A stretch of DNA of 64,000 nucleotides from an uncultured Clostridia bacterium (lineage in GTDB: Bacteria > Bacillota > Clostridia > Oscillospirales > Acutalibacteraceae). Below, one piece after another: positions 1 to 7,605 of this stretch (its first letter is position 1; every line of letters begins with the position of its first letter). The position numbers and the translations under genes are program-made. Under the pieces are notes generated by a model. It saw only the letters and a program-made list of their open reading frames with translations, did not search any database and had not been told where the DNA came from. Location of the stretch: the NCBI GenBank assembly GCA_945787805.1, contig CALZID010000008.1, positions 1-64,000 of the forward strand, written 5' to 3'.

Positions 1-1772
1 TCTGCATCGGCAAGAATGAAATGGTCACGGTGCTCTTCAACATTATAACGGCGGGTATTAAGTGTTAATCCGTTTTCTCTTTCAACGCCTAAAATGTCGT
101 CAAGCTGGAAGAATTTGCCCTGCCACTGATGTGCCGCAGGCTCGCCCACACCGATAAATCCGCCGCCGTTATAGACAAACCTTTTAACTGCGGTGACAAT
201 CTCTTCGTCCTTCCAATATTCTCCGCCTGTTTGTGCGGTATCAGCGTCACCCACATTGATAATGACATCAAAGTTATCAAGGAGATTTTTATCTTTTTTC
301 ATATCGTCGAAGCTAATGAATTTAACATCAAAGGGTGCTCCGCTCAAAGCTTCGATAATGCCGAAATATGAATAGTTTTGTCTGTAATAAAGAGCGTGGT
401 GTACCATGTGGTTACCCCAACCGCGCATTTTGCCCCAGCAGTTTAAAACTGCAACTCTCTTAACACAATAAGGTGTTACACCGCAAATATTGTCATAAAG
501 TGTTCTGAATTCGTCGCAAACATCTTTAATATAGTCAACAAATTCGGGGAATTTAAGCGCAAGTTTAAGATATCCGCCATAGCCGATACGGGAAATCGGG
601 CTTCTTAAAATGGCTCTTCTTGCGGTAATCCAGTTGTTTTTGGCTTCATAGACCGGGTCGCCGCCTTCACAGAATACATCGGGGAAGAAATACGGCAAAA
701 ATCTGCCTTCTGTATATTTTACACCCTTAATGTCACTGAAAAGACGAAGTGTTGCACCGTTGCCCACGCTGCCTACAACCGCATCAAGCCCGATTGTTTC
801 AAATTCTTCCATAAACGGCTCCATACCAATCCAGTGGTCGCCCATAAACATCATTGCTTCTTTACCGTATTCATGGACAATATCAACCATTTCTTTGGCA
901 AGCTTTGCAACCTCGCGTCTTTGGAATGCTTGAAAATCTTTAAACTCTTTTGACGGAACTCTGTATGTGTTATTCATATAGCCCTGGTCGATAATGAATT
1001 CGGGACGGAATTTATATCCCACTTCTTTTTCAAACTGTTCCAAAATATACGGACTGACCGAAGCGGTGTAGCCGTACCAGTCAACAAATTTTTCTCTTGC
1101 CAGCTCGTCAAATATAAGGGTAAATTGATGGAAAAATGTTGTAAATCTGACAACATCAACATATTCGTGGGTATCTAAAAATTTGCGCAGTCTTTCCATT
1201 GAATGTGCTCTTGTTTTCGGCTGACGCACATCAAATGTGATTTGCGGCTCAATATCCCACTCATTGACAACCGCATTATACATATGTACCGGGTCCCACA
1301 TAATATAAGCCAAGAAGCTCACTGTATATTCGTGGAACGGTGTTGTGCTGATAGTAACATCGCCTGTTTCTTCGTTATATGACCACTTATCTGTGGGTAC
1401 AGGTTCACCTGTTGTGCGGTCCATAACCTCCCACCATCTTGTTATGTCGTCATAATTATTGACTTTCAGCATATCGGGATAAAGATGGTCCATCAAATGA
1501 ATGGAAAGTGAATTTTCTGTTGCGGTGTGAAACGGAGTCATAATATACATCTGCTGAACTTCGTCTAAATTCGCCTTTGCCCATTCATTATCTTTACGGG
1601 TTGTATAATAGGTTGCATATACCTTTCCGCCCGCATCCTTTAACTCTTGCGGAAATTCTGTGCCGTCACAGTCACGAATAGCGTCCGCACCCCAAACATC
1701 CATAATTTCAAGGGTTTCTCTTATTACATCCATATCTGTCGGAATTGTAACTCTGCCTTTACTGTTAGCCAT
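1..1772 (-). CDS. lnpA: 1,3-beta-galactosyl-N-acetylhexosamine phosphorylase, GH112 (partial)
   Basis: Phosphorolyses galacto-N-biose or lacto-N-biose to galactose 1-phosphate plus GalNAc/GlcNAc in the cytoplasm, an energy-saving step in mucin and milk-glycan use. About 590 codons are visible; the family is usually about 720-750, so the C-terminus lies beyond position 1. The N-terminal half holds the GH112 run MTPFHTATENSLSIHLMDHL and, further on, GDHWIG, whose Asp is residue 312. From memory, the general acid in the Bifidobacterium longum enzyme is Asp313, so the match is very close. The ATG at 1772 follows a GAGGT-type ribosome site. It is last in a minus-strand operon, 9 bases after the beta-helix gene. 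Which disaccharide it prefers cannot be read from the sequence. Confidence 0.92.
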   Translation of the reverse strand, partial: MANSKGRVTIPTDMDVIRETLEIMDVWGADAIRDCDGTEFPQELKDAGGKVYATYYTTRKDNEWAKANLDEVQQMYIMTPFHTATENSLSIHLMDHLYPDMLKVNNYDDITRWWEVMDRTTGEPVPTDKWSYNEETGDVTISTTPFHEYTVSFLAYIMWDPVHMYNAVVNEWDIEPQITFDVRQPKTRAHSMERLRKFLDTHEYVDVVRFTTFFHQFTLIFDELAREKFVDWYGYTASVSPYILEQFEKEVGYKFRPEFIIDQGYMNNTYRVPSKEFKDFQAFQRREVAKLAKEMVDIVHEYGKEAMMFMGDHWIGMEPFMEEFETIGLDAVVGSVGNGATLRLFSDIKGVKYTEGRFLPYFFPDVFCEGGDPVYEAKNNWITARRAILRSPISRIGYGGYLKLALKFPEFVDYIKDVCDEFRTLYDNICGVTPYCVKRVAVLNCWGKMRGWGNHMVHHALYYRQNYSYFGIIEALSGAPFDVKFISFDDMKKDKNLLDNFDVIINVGDADTAQTGGEYWKDEEIVTAVKRFVYNGGGFIGVGEPAAHQWQGKFFQLDDILGVERENGLTLNTRRYNVEEHRDHFILADA

Positions 1773-1781
1773 AAATTAACC

Positions 1782-3071
1782 TCACTTCTTGATAGTTATT
1801 ATCTCGTTATTTTTCAATGTAATCTTACCGCTGCGCATCTTTTTGCGTCTGAAAGGTACTCCCTTTCGCACATAGAATTTGTTGTTTGCTATGTATGCGT
1901 CGGGGTTTCCCACCGCACTGACTGTACCGCCTAAATCGTCATAACTTACATTGTCGGTAAATGTGTTATGTATTGCCTCTTGAAGACAGAACATAATGCA
2001 TCCGCCTTCATTAAGACGGGAATAGTTTTTCTCGTAAACAGTTCCGTCGCCCGAATCCGCATCATAAGCCATTCCGTCTTGATTAAGTTTAGTGTCAACC
2101 GCCTCGTTATAACGGAAAAGTGCATTTTTGCATTTCCACGGCCATATTGCCGCAGCAACCTTGCCCATTCGTTTTTCGGGTTTACTGTAAATTCTGTCAT
2201 TCATTTCAAGAGCGCAACTGTCCGCAATATTATGCTCAACCGACGGTTCCAATGCATACATGGGAGTGATTGCATCGCCGCCTGCAAATTTCACATAATT
2301 TCCGCAAATTAAAATATTTTCGTGTCCGTATTTTTTGAAAGTATCGGCAGAAAGCTCTTTTGTCGCAAATTCTTTGTGCTTATATGTATAGCCGACTGCA
2401 ATACCCCATCGGCTGACCTTTTTCACATAACAGTTTTTTACGGTTACTCCGTCATATCTTGCAACACCGGTTTTTGCTTCATCGTCGGGCTTAAAGCAGG
2501 TCATATAAATTCCGCCGTTGTTCATATGCTTATTATAAACATTACCGTTCACATGGTGAATGTATAGATTATCAAGTGTGATATTGTGAAGAGTACCCCT
2601 GTTCTGTGCCACAACCGCAACACCGGTTCTGTCCGTTTTGTTTGGAGCAGAATATTCTTCGGGAGTTTTTTCACTGTCTTTATTTGTGATTTCAATATCT
2701 TTGATTATAATATTTTCACAGTCATAAAGCAAAATTGCCGATGAAACATTACCTTTATAAATATGGCATTTGCTGTCAAGGGGTGTTCCGTAATCCTGAT
2801 ACCACACTCCTGTGCCGTCCGCTTGGATAACGGGCATATCACCGTCGCCGTAGGAAGCAATAAAAACAGGCTCACCGTTTATGTCGCCACAGTTTTTGAG
2901 ATGCAAATATTCACCGGAAAACTTTGAACCTTTTTCAAGAAGAATTTTGTCACCCGCAACTATTTCTGTTTCATTTATTTTATTAAGAGTAAGAAAAGGA
3001 GTGTTTTCACTTAATCCGTCATTATTGTCGTTTCCGTTAATCGAACTTATGTAAAATGTTCTTGATTTCAT
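1782..3071 (-). CDS. right-handed parallel beta-helix protein, candidate GH136-type lacto-N-biosidase
   Basis: A 429-residue beta-helix protein with repeated N-x-V/I turns from about residue 100 to 410. The N-terminus (FYISSINGNDNNDGLSENTP) is typical of secreted-hydrolase-like beta-helix folds, but no signal peptide is visible. Residues 332-339 read DGMAYDAD. GH136 lacto-N-biosidases are beta-helices with two catalytic Asp seven residues apart (remembered from LnbX and ErLnb136); Asp332 and Asp339 fit that spacing. It lies directly upstream of GH112 and downstream of a small partner gene, the arrangement known for GH136 systems. The ATG at 3071 follows GGAG by 10 bases; an in-frame TTG at 3077 is less likely. 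The beta-helix fold is clear; the GH136 call is inference, and other glycan-active beta-helix functions are possible. Confidence 0.6.
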   Translation of the reverse strand: MKSRTFYISSINGNDNNDGLSENTPFLTLNKINETEIVAGDKILLEKGSKFSGEYLHLKNCGDINGEPVFIASYGDGDMPVIQADGTGVWYQDYGTPLDSKCHIYKGNVSSAILLYDCENIIIKDIEITNKDSEKTPEEYSAPNKTDRTGVAVVAQNRGTLHNITLDNLYIHHVNGNVYNKHMNNGGIYMTCFKPDDEAKTGVARYDGVTVKNCYVKKVSRWGIAVGYTYKHKEFATKELSADTFKKYGHENILICGNYVKFAGGDAITPMYALEPSVEHNIADSCALEMNDRIYSKPEKRMGKVAAAIWPWKCKNALFRYNEAVDTKLNQDGMAYDADSGDGTVYEKNYSRLNEGGCIMFCLQEAIHNTFTDNVSYDDLGGTVSAVGNPDAYIANNKFYVRKGVPFRRKKMRSGKITLKNNEIITIKK

Positions 3072-3483
3072 TCTCAAACTGCTCCTCTCTTATTTTCTTT
3101 TCAACAATCATATCCACTTCTTTAAAGCGGAATTTGTCGCCGCCGTATCTTGTGAAAAGGTCTGTATTGTTTTTATAAAACACTTTCTTTTCCTTTTTTG
3201 TAATCGGCGGGAAATTATATTTGATTTCTTCTTTCTCGCTTGCAAAATCAAGCTTTATGCGTGTGAGCTCATAATCAAGATAAACCGACAAAGGAAACTC
3301 AACCAAACCGTAAACCGTTTCTCCGTTTTCTGTTTGGATTTTGCGCTTCTCGTTTTCTCTCTTGCATCTCTCTGTTACGGCCTCTAAACCGCTGTCGTCA
3401 ATAAGACCTATTCTCTTTGCAAATTCAAGACAAGCAAGGGTATATTGTTTCTCTGCTTCATCAGAAAAATGAAAATTATTCAT
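3037..3483 (-). CDS. small charged protein, possible helper/chaperone of the beta-helix hydrolase
   Basis: A 148-residue protein, rich in Lys/Glu and likely mostly alpha-helical, with no signal peptide or membrane segment. I do not recognise a named domain. It starts the minus-strand operon (GGGAGG ribosome site before ATG 3483) and its last 35 bases overlap the start of the beta-helix gene, suggesting translational coupling. GH136 enzymes need a helical partner (LnbY in Bifidobacterium, the I subunit in Eubacterium ramulus), so a chaperone or subunit role is the best guess. That rests on context and helix-rich composition only. Confidence 0.55.
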   Translation of the reverse strand: MNNFHFSDEAEKQYTLACLEFAKRIGLIDDSGLEAVTERCKRENEKRKIQTENGETVYGLVEFPLSVYLDYELTRIKLDFASEKEEIKYNFPPITKKEKKVFYKNNTDLFTRYGGDKFRFKEVDMIVEKKIREEQFENEIKNILHKFD

Positions 3484-3618
3484 AACTGCCTCCCATACTG
3501 ATAATCATCTTTAAATATAATACCTTTTTTAATGTATAATTGCAAGTGAAATTCATCTTTTATAAATAACACCTTTATATTATGGCAGAAATTTTTACAG
3601 TAATTTGAAAAAAAGTTG

Positions 3619-3647
3619 TTGACTTATTAAGAAAACAGCAGTATTAT
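3619..3647 (+). promoter_or_regulatory. sigma-A promoter of the aromatic amino-acid operon
   Basis: TTGACT at 3619-3624 and TATTAT at 3642-3647 are separated by exactly 17 bases. Transcription would begin near 3655, just upstream of the leader peptide's GGAGGAG ribosome site, so the leader and attenuator are part of the mRNA. Confidence 0.8.
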
Positions 3648-3678
3648 ATTCCTAATAAATTTAGGAGGAGCGAGCAGT

Positions 3679-3747
3679 ATGTTCAATAAATCATATTATT
3701 ATTTTTATTACTTTGCTAAGGGCTGCCCGTCTTCTGAAAGAAACTGA
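3679..3747 (+). CDS. Tyr/Phe-rich leader peptide of the pheA-tyrA-aroF operon
   Basis: A 22-codon ORF after a strong ribosome site (GGAGGAG, 3664-3670). It reads MFNKSYYYFYYFAKGCPSSE then two more residues and TGA. Residues 6-12 are seven aromatic residues in a row (five Tyr, two Phe), with another Phe at position 2. An uninterrupted Tyr/Phe run followed within about 35 bases by an intrinsic terminator, upstream of Phe/Tyr biosynthesis genes, is the hallmark of ribosome-mediated attenuation: stalling when charged tRNA-Tyr or tRNA-Phe is scarce lets RNA polymerase read on. Tyr codons outnumber Phe codons, so tyrosine is likely the main signal. Confidence 0.85.
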   Translation: MFNKSYYYFYYFAKGCPSSERN

Positions 3748-3780
3748 ATGGCATTCGGTTTTAAAGAAAAAAACGGACAG

Positions 3781-3830
3781 TCCGCAGTCGTTTGTGTTTA
3801 AAGCACAAAAGATATGCGGATTTTTTATTT
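3781..3830 (+). terminator. attenuator terminator before pheA
   Basis: TCCGCA (3781-3786) pairs with TGCGGA (3815-3820) and TTTGTG with CACAAA inside, followed by TTTTTT. The hairpin lies between leader peptide and pheA, so it can end transcription early. GGCTGC at 3721-3726, inside the leader ORF, can pair with GCAGTC at 3784-3789 (one G-U pair) and could act as an antiterminator; that alternative pairing is inference. Confidence 0.8.
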
Positions 3831-3849
3831 GCGAGTCAGGAGAATATCT

Positions 3850-4935
3850 ATGTTGGAAATTGAGAAAATTAACGGATTGATTGATGAGGCCGATGCGGGA
3901 ATTGCAAAGCATTTTGAAAAACGAATGGACGCTGTTAAAATGCTTGCGGAATATAAGAAAGCCCACGGAATTCCCGTTGAAGATTTTGACCAAGACGCAA
4001 TTATCAACCGAAAATCTCAGCTTATAAAAAACAGTGATTATCGGTCATATTATGTAAACTTTTTAAGAGAAGCGCTCAATGAGTCAAAACAAATGCAGCA
4101 CCGATTATTAGACGGTATGAGAGCTGCATTCAGCGGTGTTGAAGGGGCATTCGCCAATATTGCGGCGAAGAGAATTTTCCCCGACGCAACCTGTATTCCC
4201 TGTGCCGATTTTAAATCTGCATATAATTCTGTTGTGAACGGTGAATGTGATTGCGCTGTTCTGCCCATTGAAAACAACTACAATGGCGATGTCAGTCAGG
4301 TAATTGACCTTGCCTTCTTCGGCTCTCTTTATATTAACGGAATATATGAGATTGAAATAATACAAAATCTTCTTGCGGTTAAAGGCACAACTATGGATGA
4401 AGTAAAAACGGTTATAAGTCATCCCCAGGCCTTAGGTCAATGTGCCGACTATATTGAAGAACACAAATTCAATGTTCAGGAAGCAGTCAACACCGCTGTT
4501 GCGGTGAAAACGGTTGCAGAATCAGGTCGGCACGATATTGCGGCTATCGGCAGCAGTGAAGCCGCTGAAAAATACGGACTGAAAAAGCTTGAAAGCCATA
4601 TAAATCAAAGCAGCAGCAATGCAACGAGATTTGCGGTATTCTCCCGTGTTCCGAAAATCGAAAATGACAGGGACGAGCTTTTCATTATGCTTTTCACCGT
4701 AAACAACACCGCAGGCTCGCTGGGTAAAGCAATTTCTGTTATAGGTGAATACGGTTTCAATCTGAAGGCCCTTAAAAGCAGACCTACAAAAGATTTAGTA
4801 TGGGATTACTATTTCTATGTTGAGGGTGAAGGCAATATTAACGGCGAGCAAGGCAAAAAAATGCTTGACGAATTGAAGAAATGCTGCAGTAATCTCAAAG
4901 TAGTGGGAAGCTTTGCGAAAGAAGTCAAAATATGA
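3850..4935 (+). CDS. pheA: chorismate mutase / prephenate dehydratase (P-protein)
   Basis: Bifunctional first two steps of the phenylalanine branch: chorismate to prephenate to phenylpyruvate. The 361 residues show an AroQ-type chorismate mutase helix bundle (about 1-85), a prephenate dehydratase domain (about 95-275) with GVEGAFANIAAKRIFPD and the catalytic TRF motif in SSNATRFAVF, and a C-terminal ACT domain (about 280-355, GSLGKAISVIGEYGFN and SRP) for feedback control by Phe. The ATG at 3850 follows AGGAG; the longer frame from 3814 would start inside the terminator. First structural gene of pheA-tyrA-aroF; expression is controlled by the upstream leader. Confidence 0.95.
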   Translation: MLEIEKINGLIDEADAGIAKHFEKRMDAVKMLAEYKKAHGIPVEDFDQDAIINRKSQLIKNSDYRSYYVNFLREALNESKQMQHRLLDGMRAAFSGVEGAFANIAAKRIFPDATCIPCADFKSAYNSVVNGECDCAVLPIENNYNGDVSQVIDLAFFGSLYINGIYEIEIIQNLLAVKGTTMDEVKTVISHPQALGQCADYIEEHKFNVQEAVNTAVAVKTVAESGRHDIAAIGSSEAAEKYGLKKLESHINQSSSNATRFAVFSRVPKIENDRDELFIMLFTVNNTAGSLGKAISVIGEYGFNLKALKSRPTKDLVWDYYFYVEGEGNINGEQGKKMLDELKKCCSNLKVVGSFAKEVKI

Positions 4936-4963
4936 AATCCCTTTGGAATAGGAGTTGTTGAAA

Positions 4964-5821
4964 ATGGGATTGATAATCAAAAAGAATGTTTTAATTGTCG
5001 GCTTGGGACTTCTCGGCGGAAGTTATGCTATGGGATTAAAGCGCAAGGGCTTTTGCGTTAATGCGATTACACTTGACCGAAACGACATTGACTATGCAAT
5101 AGAAAATGACATTATAGATTACGGTACTACCGAAATTGACGAAAAGCTAATCGGCGACGCAGAGCTGGTAATTTTTGCGGTTTACCCCAATGTGTTTATA
5201 AAATGGATAAAAGAAAACGGACATCTTTTTAAAAAAGGTACAATTATCACCGATGTAACAGGTGTTAAAGGCAAAATAGTTGATGAAATACAGAATATGC
5301 TTCCCGACGGTGTTGAGTTTATTGCGGCACACCCAATGGCAGGACGAGAAGTCGGTGGGGTTCAGAACAGTGACGATTCAATATTTAAGGGTGCTAACTA
5401 TATTGTTGTACCCACAGAAAAGAACAGTCAAGGGGCTATTGAAATATGCAGTGATTTAGGCAATATATTGGGATTTGCCGATATTTCCGTCTTAACTCCG
5501 CAAAAGCATGATGAAATGATTGCTTTTCTTTCACAGTTGACCCACTGTATTGCGGTTTCTCTAATGTGTTCAAACGACGACCCCGACTTAGTTCGTTATA
5601 CGGGTGACTCGTTCCGTGATTTGACTCGAATTGCAAAGATAAACGACGAAATGTGGAGCGAACTGTTTTTAGAAAATCGCAGTGTTCTTTTAAAAGAGAT
5701 GGAAACATACCGTGAGTCTTTTAATAAATTGTATGATTACATAAATAACGGTGATGTTGACGGTATGCGTGAAATGATGCGCTTATCAACATCACGACGC
5801 AAGAATTTTGACAGAAAGTGA
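4964..5821 (+). CDS. tyrA: prephenate dehydrogenase
   Basis: Oxidises prephenate to 4-hydroxyphenylpyruvate with NAD(P)+, the tyrosine branch. The 285 residues have an N-terminal Rossmann signature (VGLGLLGGS, about residues 11-19), the AAHPMAGRE active-site segment, and a helical C-terminal dimer domain. No ACT or regulatory domain is fused, so feedback control is either absent or elsewhere; transcription attenuation may supply it. The ATG at 4964 follows GGAG by 9 bases; a TTG at 4955 is too close to that site. It starts 28 bases after pheA and stops 10 bases before aroF. Confidence 0.93.
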   Translation: MGLIIKKNVLIVGLGLLGGSYAMGLKRKGFCVNAITLDRNDIDYAIENDIIDYGTTEIDEKLIGDAELVIFAVYPNVFIKWIKENGHLFKKGTIITDVTGVKGKIVDEIQNMLPDGVEFIAAHPMAGREVGGVQNSDDSIFKGANYIVVPTEKNSQGAIEICSDLGNILGFADISVLTPQKHDEMIAFLSQLTHCIAVSLMCSNDDPDLVRYTGDSFRDLTRIAKINDEMWSELFLENRSVLLKEMETYRESFNKLYDYINNGDVDGMREMMRLSTSRRKNFDRK

Positions 5822-5831
5822 GATAAAAATT

Positions 5832-6860
5832 ATGAAAATGAATTTCAAAAGAAAGTTACCAATACCGCAAGAGGTAAAAAAGGAGTTTCCTGTAACAGAA
5901 AAAATGGCACAGGTTAAGGCAAAACGCGACGAAGAAATCCGCGCGGTATTTGAAGGAAAATCCGACAAGTTTATTCTTGTTATCGGTCCTTGCTCAGCGG
6001 ATAGTCCCGAGCCCGTTCTTGAATATATTTCAAGACTCAGAAAAGTTGAAGACCGGGTAGCGGATAAAATGATTATCATTCCCCGCATTTATACCAACAA
6101 GCCGAGAACAACAGGTCAGGGCTACAAAGGAATGCTTCATCAGCCGGACCCAAATGAAGAACCCGATATGTATAAAGGTATTGTTGCAATCCGTGATATT
6201 CATATCCGTGCTCTCCGTGACTATGATTTCTCTTGTGCCGATGAAATGTTATATCCCGAAAACTATCGTTATCTTTCCGACTTGCTCTCCTATGTTGCAA
6301 TCGGCGCCCGTTCGGTTGAAAATCAGCAGCACAGATTAGTTGCAAGCGGTATTGAAGCTCCCGTCGGTATGAAAAACCCCACAAGCGGTGATTTGAGCGT
6401 TATGATGAACTCTGTAACCGCCGCACAGGCAAGTCACACCTTCCTTTACCGCGGTTGGGAGGTTACAAGTGAAGGCAATCCTTATGCCCACGCTATTCTT
6501 CGCGGATATTTGGATTTTGCAGGTAAAAATGTATCTAACTATCACTATGAAGATTTGCTTAAAGTAAACTCGCTTTATGAAAAATCGGGTCTTGTAAATC
6601 CGGCGGTTATAGTTGACACTAACCACAATAATTCAGGTAAAAAATATCTTGAGCAAGTGAGAATTGCAAAAGATGTTGTTCACAGCCGCAGAGAAAGTGA
6701 TGAAATTCGTCGTCTTGTTAAAGGTCTTATGATTGAAAGCTATATTGAAGACGGTGCGCAAAACAGCTGCGAACACATTTTCGGAAAATCAATTACCGAC
6801 CCTTGCCTTGGCTGGGAAAAGACAGAAAAACTCATTTTCGATATTGTTGATAAATTATAA
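5832..6860 (+). CDS. aroF: 3-deoxy-7-phosphoheptulonate synthase, AroFGH type
   Basis: Condenses phosphoenolpyruvate and erythrose 4-phosphate, the entry to the shikimate pathway. At 342 residues it matches the E. coli-type class I enzymes. Recognisable segments are GPCSADSPEPVLEY, RIYTNKPRTTGQGYKGM, GARSVENQQHR, PVGMKNPTSGD and VDTNHNNSGK, carrying the PEP-binding Arg/Lys and metal ligands. The ATG at 5832 is 10 bases after tyrA; the frame continues upstream to a TTG at 5808 that overlaps tyrA and has no better ribosome site. The family has Phe-, Tyr- and Trp-sensitive members; its place with pheA/tyrA suggests Phe or Tyr sensitivity. Confidence 0.94.
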   Translation: MKMNFKRKLPIPQEVKKEFPVTEKMAQVKAKRDEEIRAVFEGKSDKFILVIGPCSADSPEPVLEYISRLRKVEDRVADKMIIIPRIYTNKPRTTGQGYKGMLHQPDPNEEPDMYKGIVAIRDIHIRALRDYDFSCADEMLYPENYRYLSDLLSYVAIGARSVENQQHRLVASGIEAPVGMKNPTSGDLSVMMNSVTAAQASHTFLYRGWEVTSEGNPYAHAILRGYLDFAGKNVSNYHYEDLLKVNSLYEKSGLVNPAVIVDTNHNNSGKKYLEQVRIAKDVVHSRRESDEIRRLVKGLMIESYIEDGAQNSCEHIFGKSITDPCLGWEKTEKLIFDIVDKL

Positions 6861-6865
6861 AAAAG

Positions 6866-6906
6866 TCCCACAGAGATGGCTTAAACCTTTCTCTGTGGGA
6901 TTTTTT
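6866..6906 (+). terminator. terminator of the pheA-tyrA-aroF operon
   Basis: An 11-bp perfect stem, TCCCACAGAGA / TCTCTGTGGGA (6866-6876 and 6890-6900), then TTTTTT. It lies between convergent genes, so it may also serve the ECF gene on the other strand (A-run at 6858-6864). Confidence 0.9.
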
Positions 6907-6916
6907 AACTTTTAAA

Positions 6917-7453
6917 TCAGTCTTTCGGTTTTAATATTTTTGTATTTTGAAGCAACACAACAACAATCGGAATTAACACGATTTGCAAGATAATTCCCGG
7001 AATTGCATTAGTTATTGCTCTTGTTACAAAAGCGGCAAATGTGAAGGAGCCACCCTTTATACCCATACAGATAAGCATTGCTATACCCCAAACGATTCTT
7101 CCCGCAATCATTGAAATAAGAAGTGAGCAATATATGTATGCCTTTTTCTTTGGAAGAACTTTATGCATTAAGCCCGAAACCAAGCCGTAAACCGCAAGCT
7201 CAACAGCCATACAGACAGCGTTGGGAAAAAGCACCGGCATTCCGAGAGTCAGTGAGCGTAAAAAGGGAGCAATAAATCCCACCGTCATACCCAAAGGTCC
7301 GCCGCAGACAAACCCGCAAATAATAACGGGAATGTGCATTGGGCAAAGCATTGAACCGATTTTGGGAATTTGACCTGTTAAAAACGGCAGGACATAAGCC
7401 AACGCCAAAAACATTGCGGCAAGTGCAATTTTATAAATCTTGTTGCTTTTCAC
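6917..7453 (-). CDS. ECF transporter S component, substrate unknown
   Basis: A 178-residue, very hydrophobic protein with five to six membrane spans, fitting the substrate-binding S subunit of energy-coupling-factor vitamin transporters (PF12822-like). Segments such as MHIPVIICGFVCGGPLGMTV and AGRIVWGIAMLI are typical. The shared EcfA/EcfT module is not in the window, as expected for group II transporters. The start is GTG at 7453 after AAAGGAG; the upstream frame to 7525 runs into the promoter. No riboswitch fits in the roughly 35-base leader, so the vitamin cannot be guessed from regulation. Confidence 0.8.
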   Translation of the reverse strand: MKSNKIYKIALAAMFLALAYVLPFLTGQIPKIGSMLCPMHIPVIICGFVCGGPLGMTVGFIAPFLRSLTLGMPVLFPNAVCMAVELAVYGLVSGLMHKVLPKKKAYIYCSLLISMIAGRIVWGIAMLICMGIKGGSFTFAAFVTRAITNAIPGIILQIVLIPIVVVLLQNTKILKPKD

Positions 7454-7496
7454 CCTTAAAACTCCTTTTAAAACTATAAGACTTAATTTTTGACAA

Positions 7497-7525
7497 ATTA
7501 TATCACGAAAAGAGACGAAACACAA
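7497..7525 (-). promoter_or_regulatory. promoter of the ECF S-component gene
   Basis: On the minus strand TTGTGT (7525-7520) and a perfect TATAAT (7502-7497) are 17 bases apart, upstream of the GTG at 7453. Confidence 0.6.
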
Positions 7526-7605
7526 CTACATTTTTTAAAAGAACAGTGCATTTTCAATGAGTTTATGATATTATATTTCTATTGTAATAAAAGGAGAAAA
7601 GCTTT

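Noticed and set aside
3660-3849. T-box leader before pheA
   Set aside because: No T-box sequence or specifier-stem layout; the Tyr/Phe leader peptide explains the region better.
7454-7605. Riboswitch for the ECF S-component gene
   Set aside because: The promoter leaves only about a 35-base leader, too short for a vitamin riboswitch.
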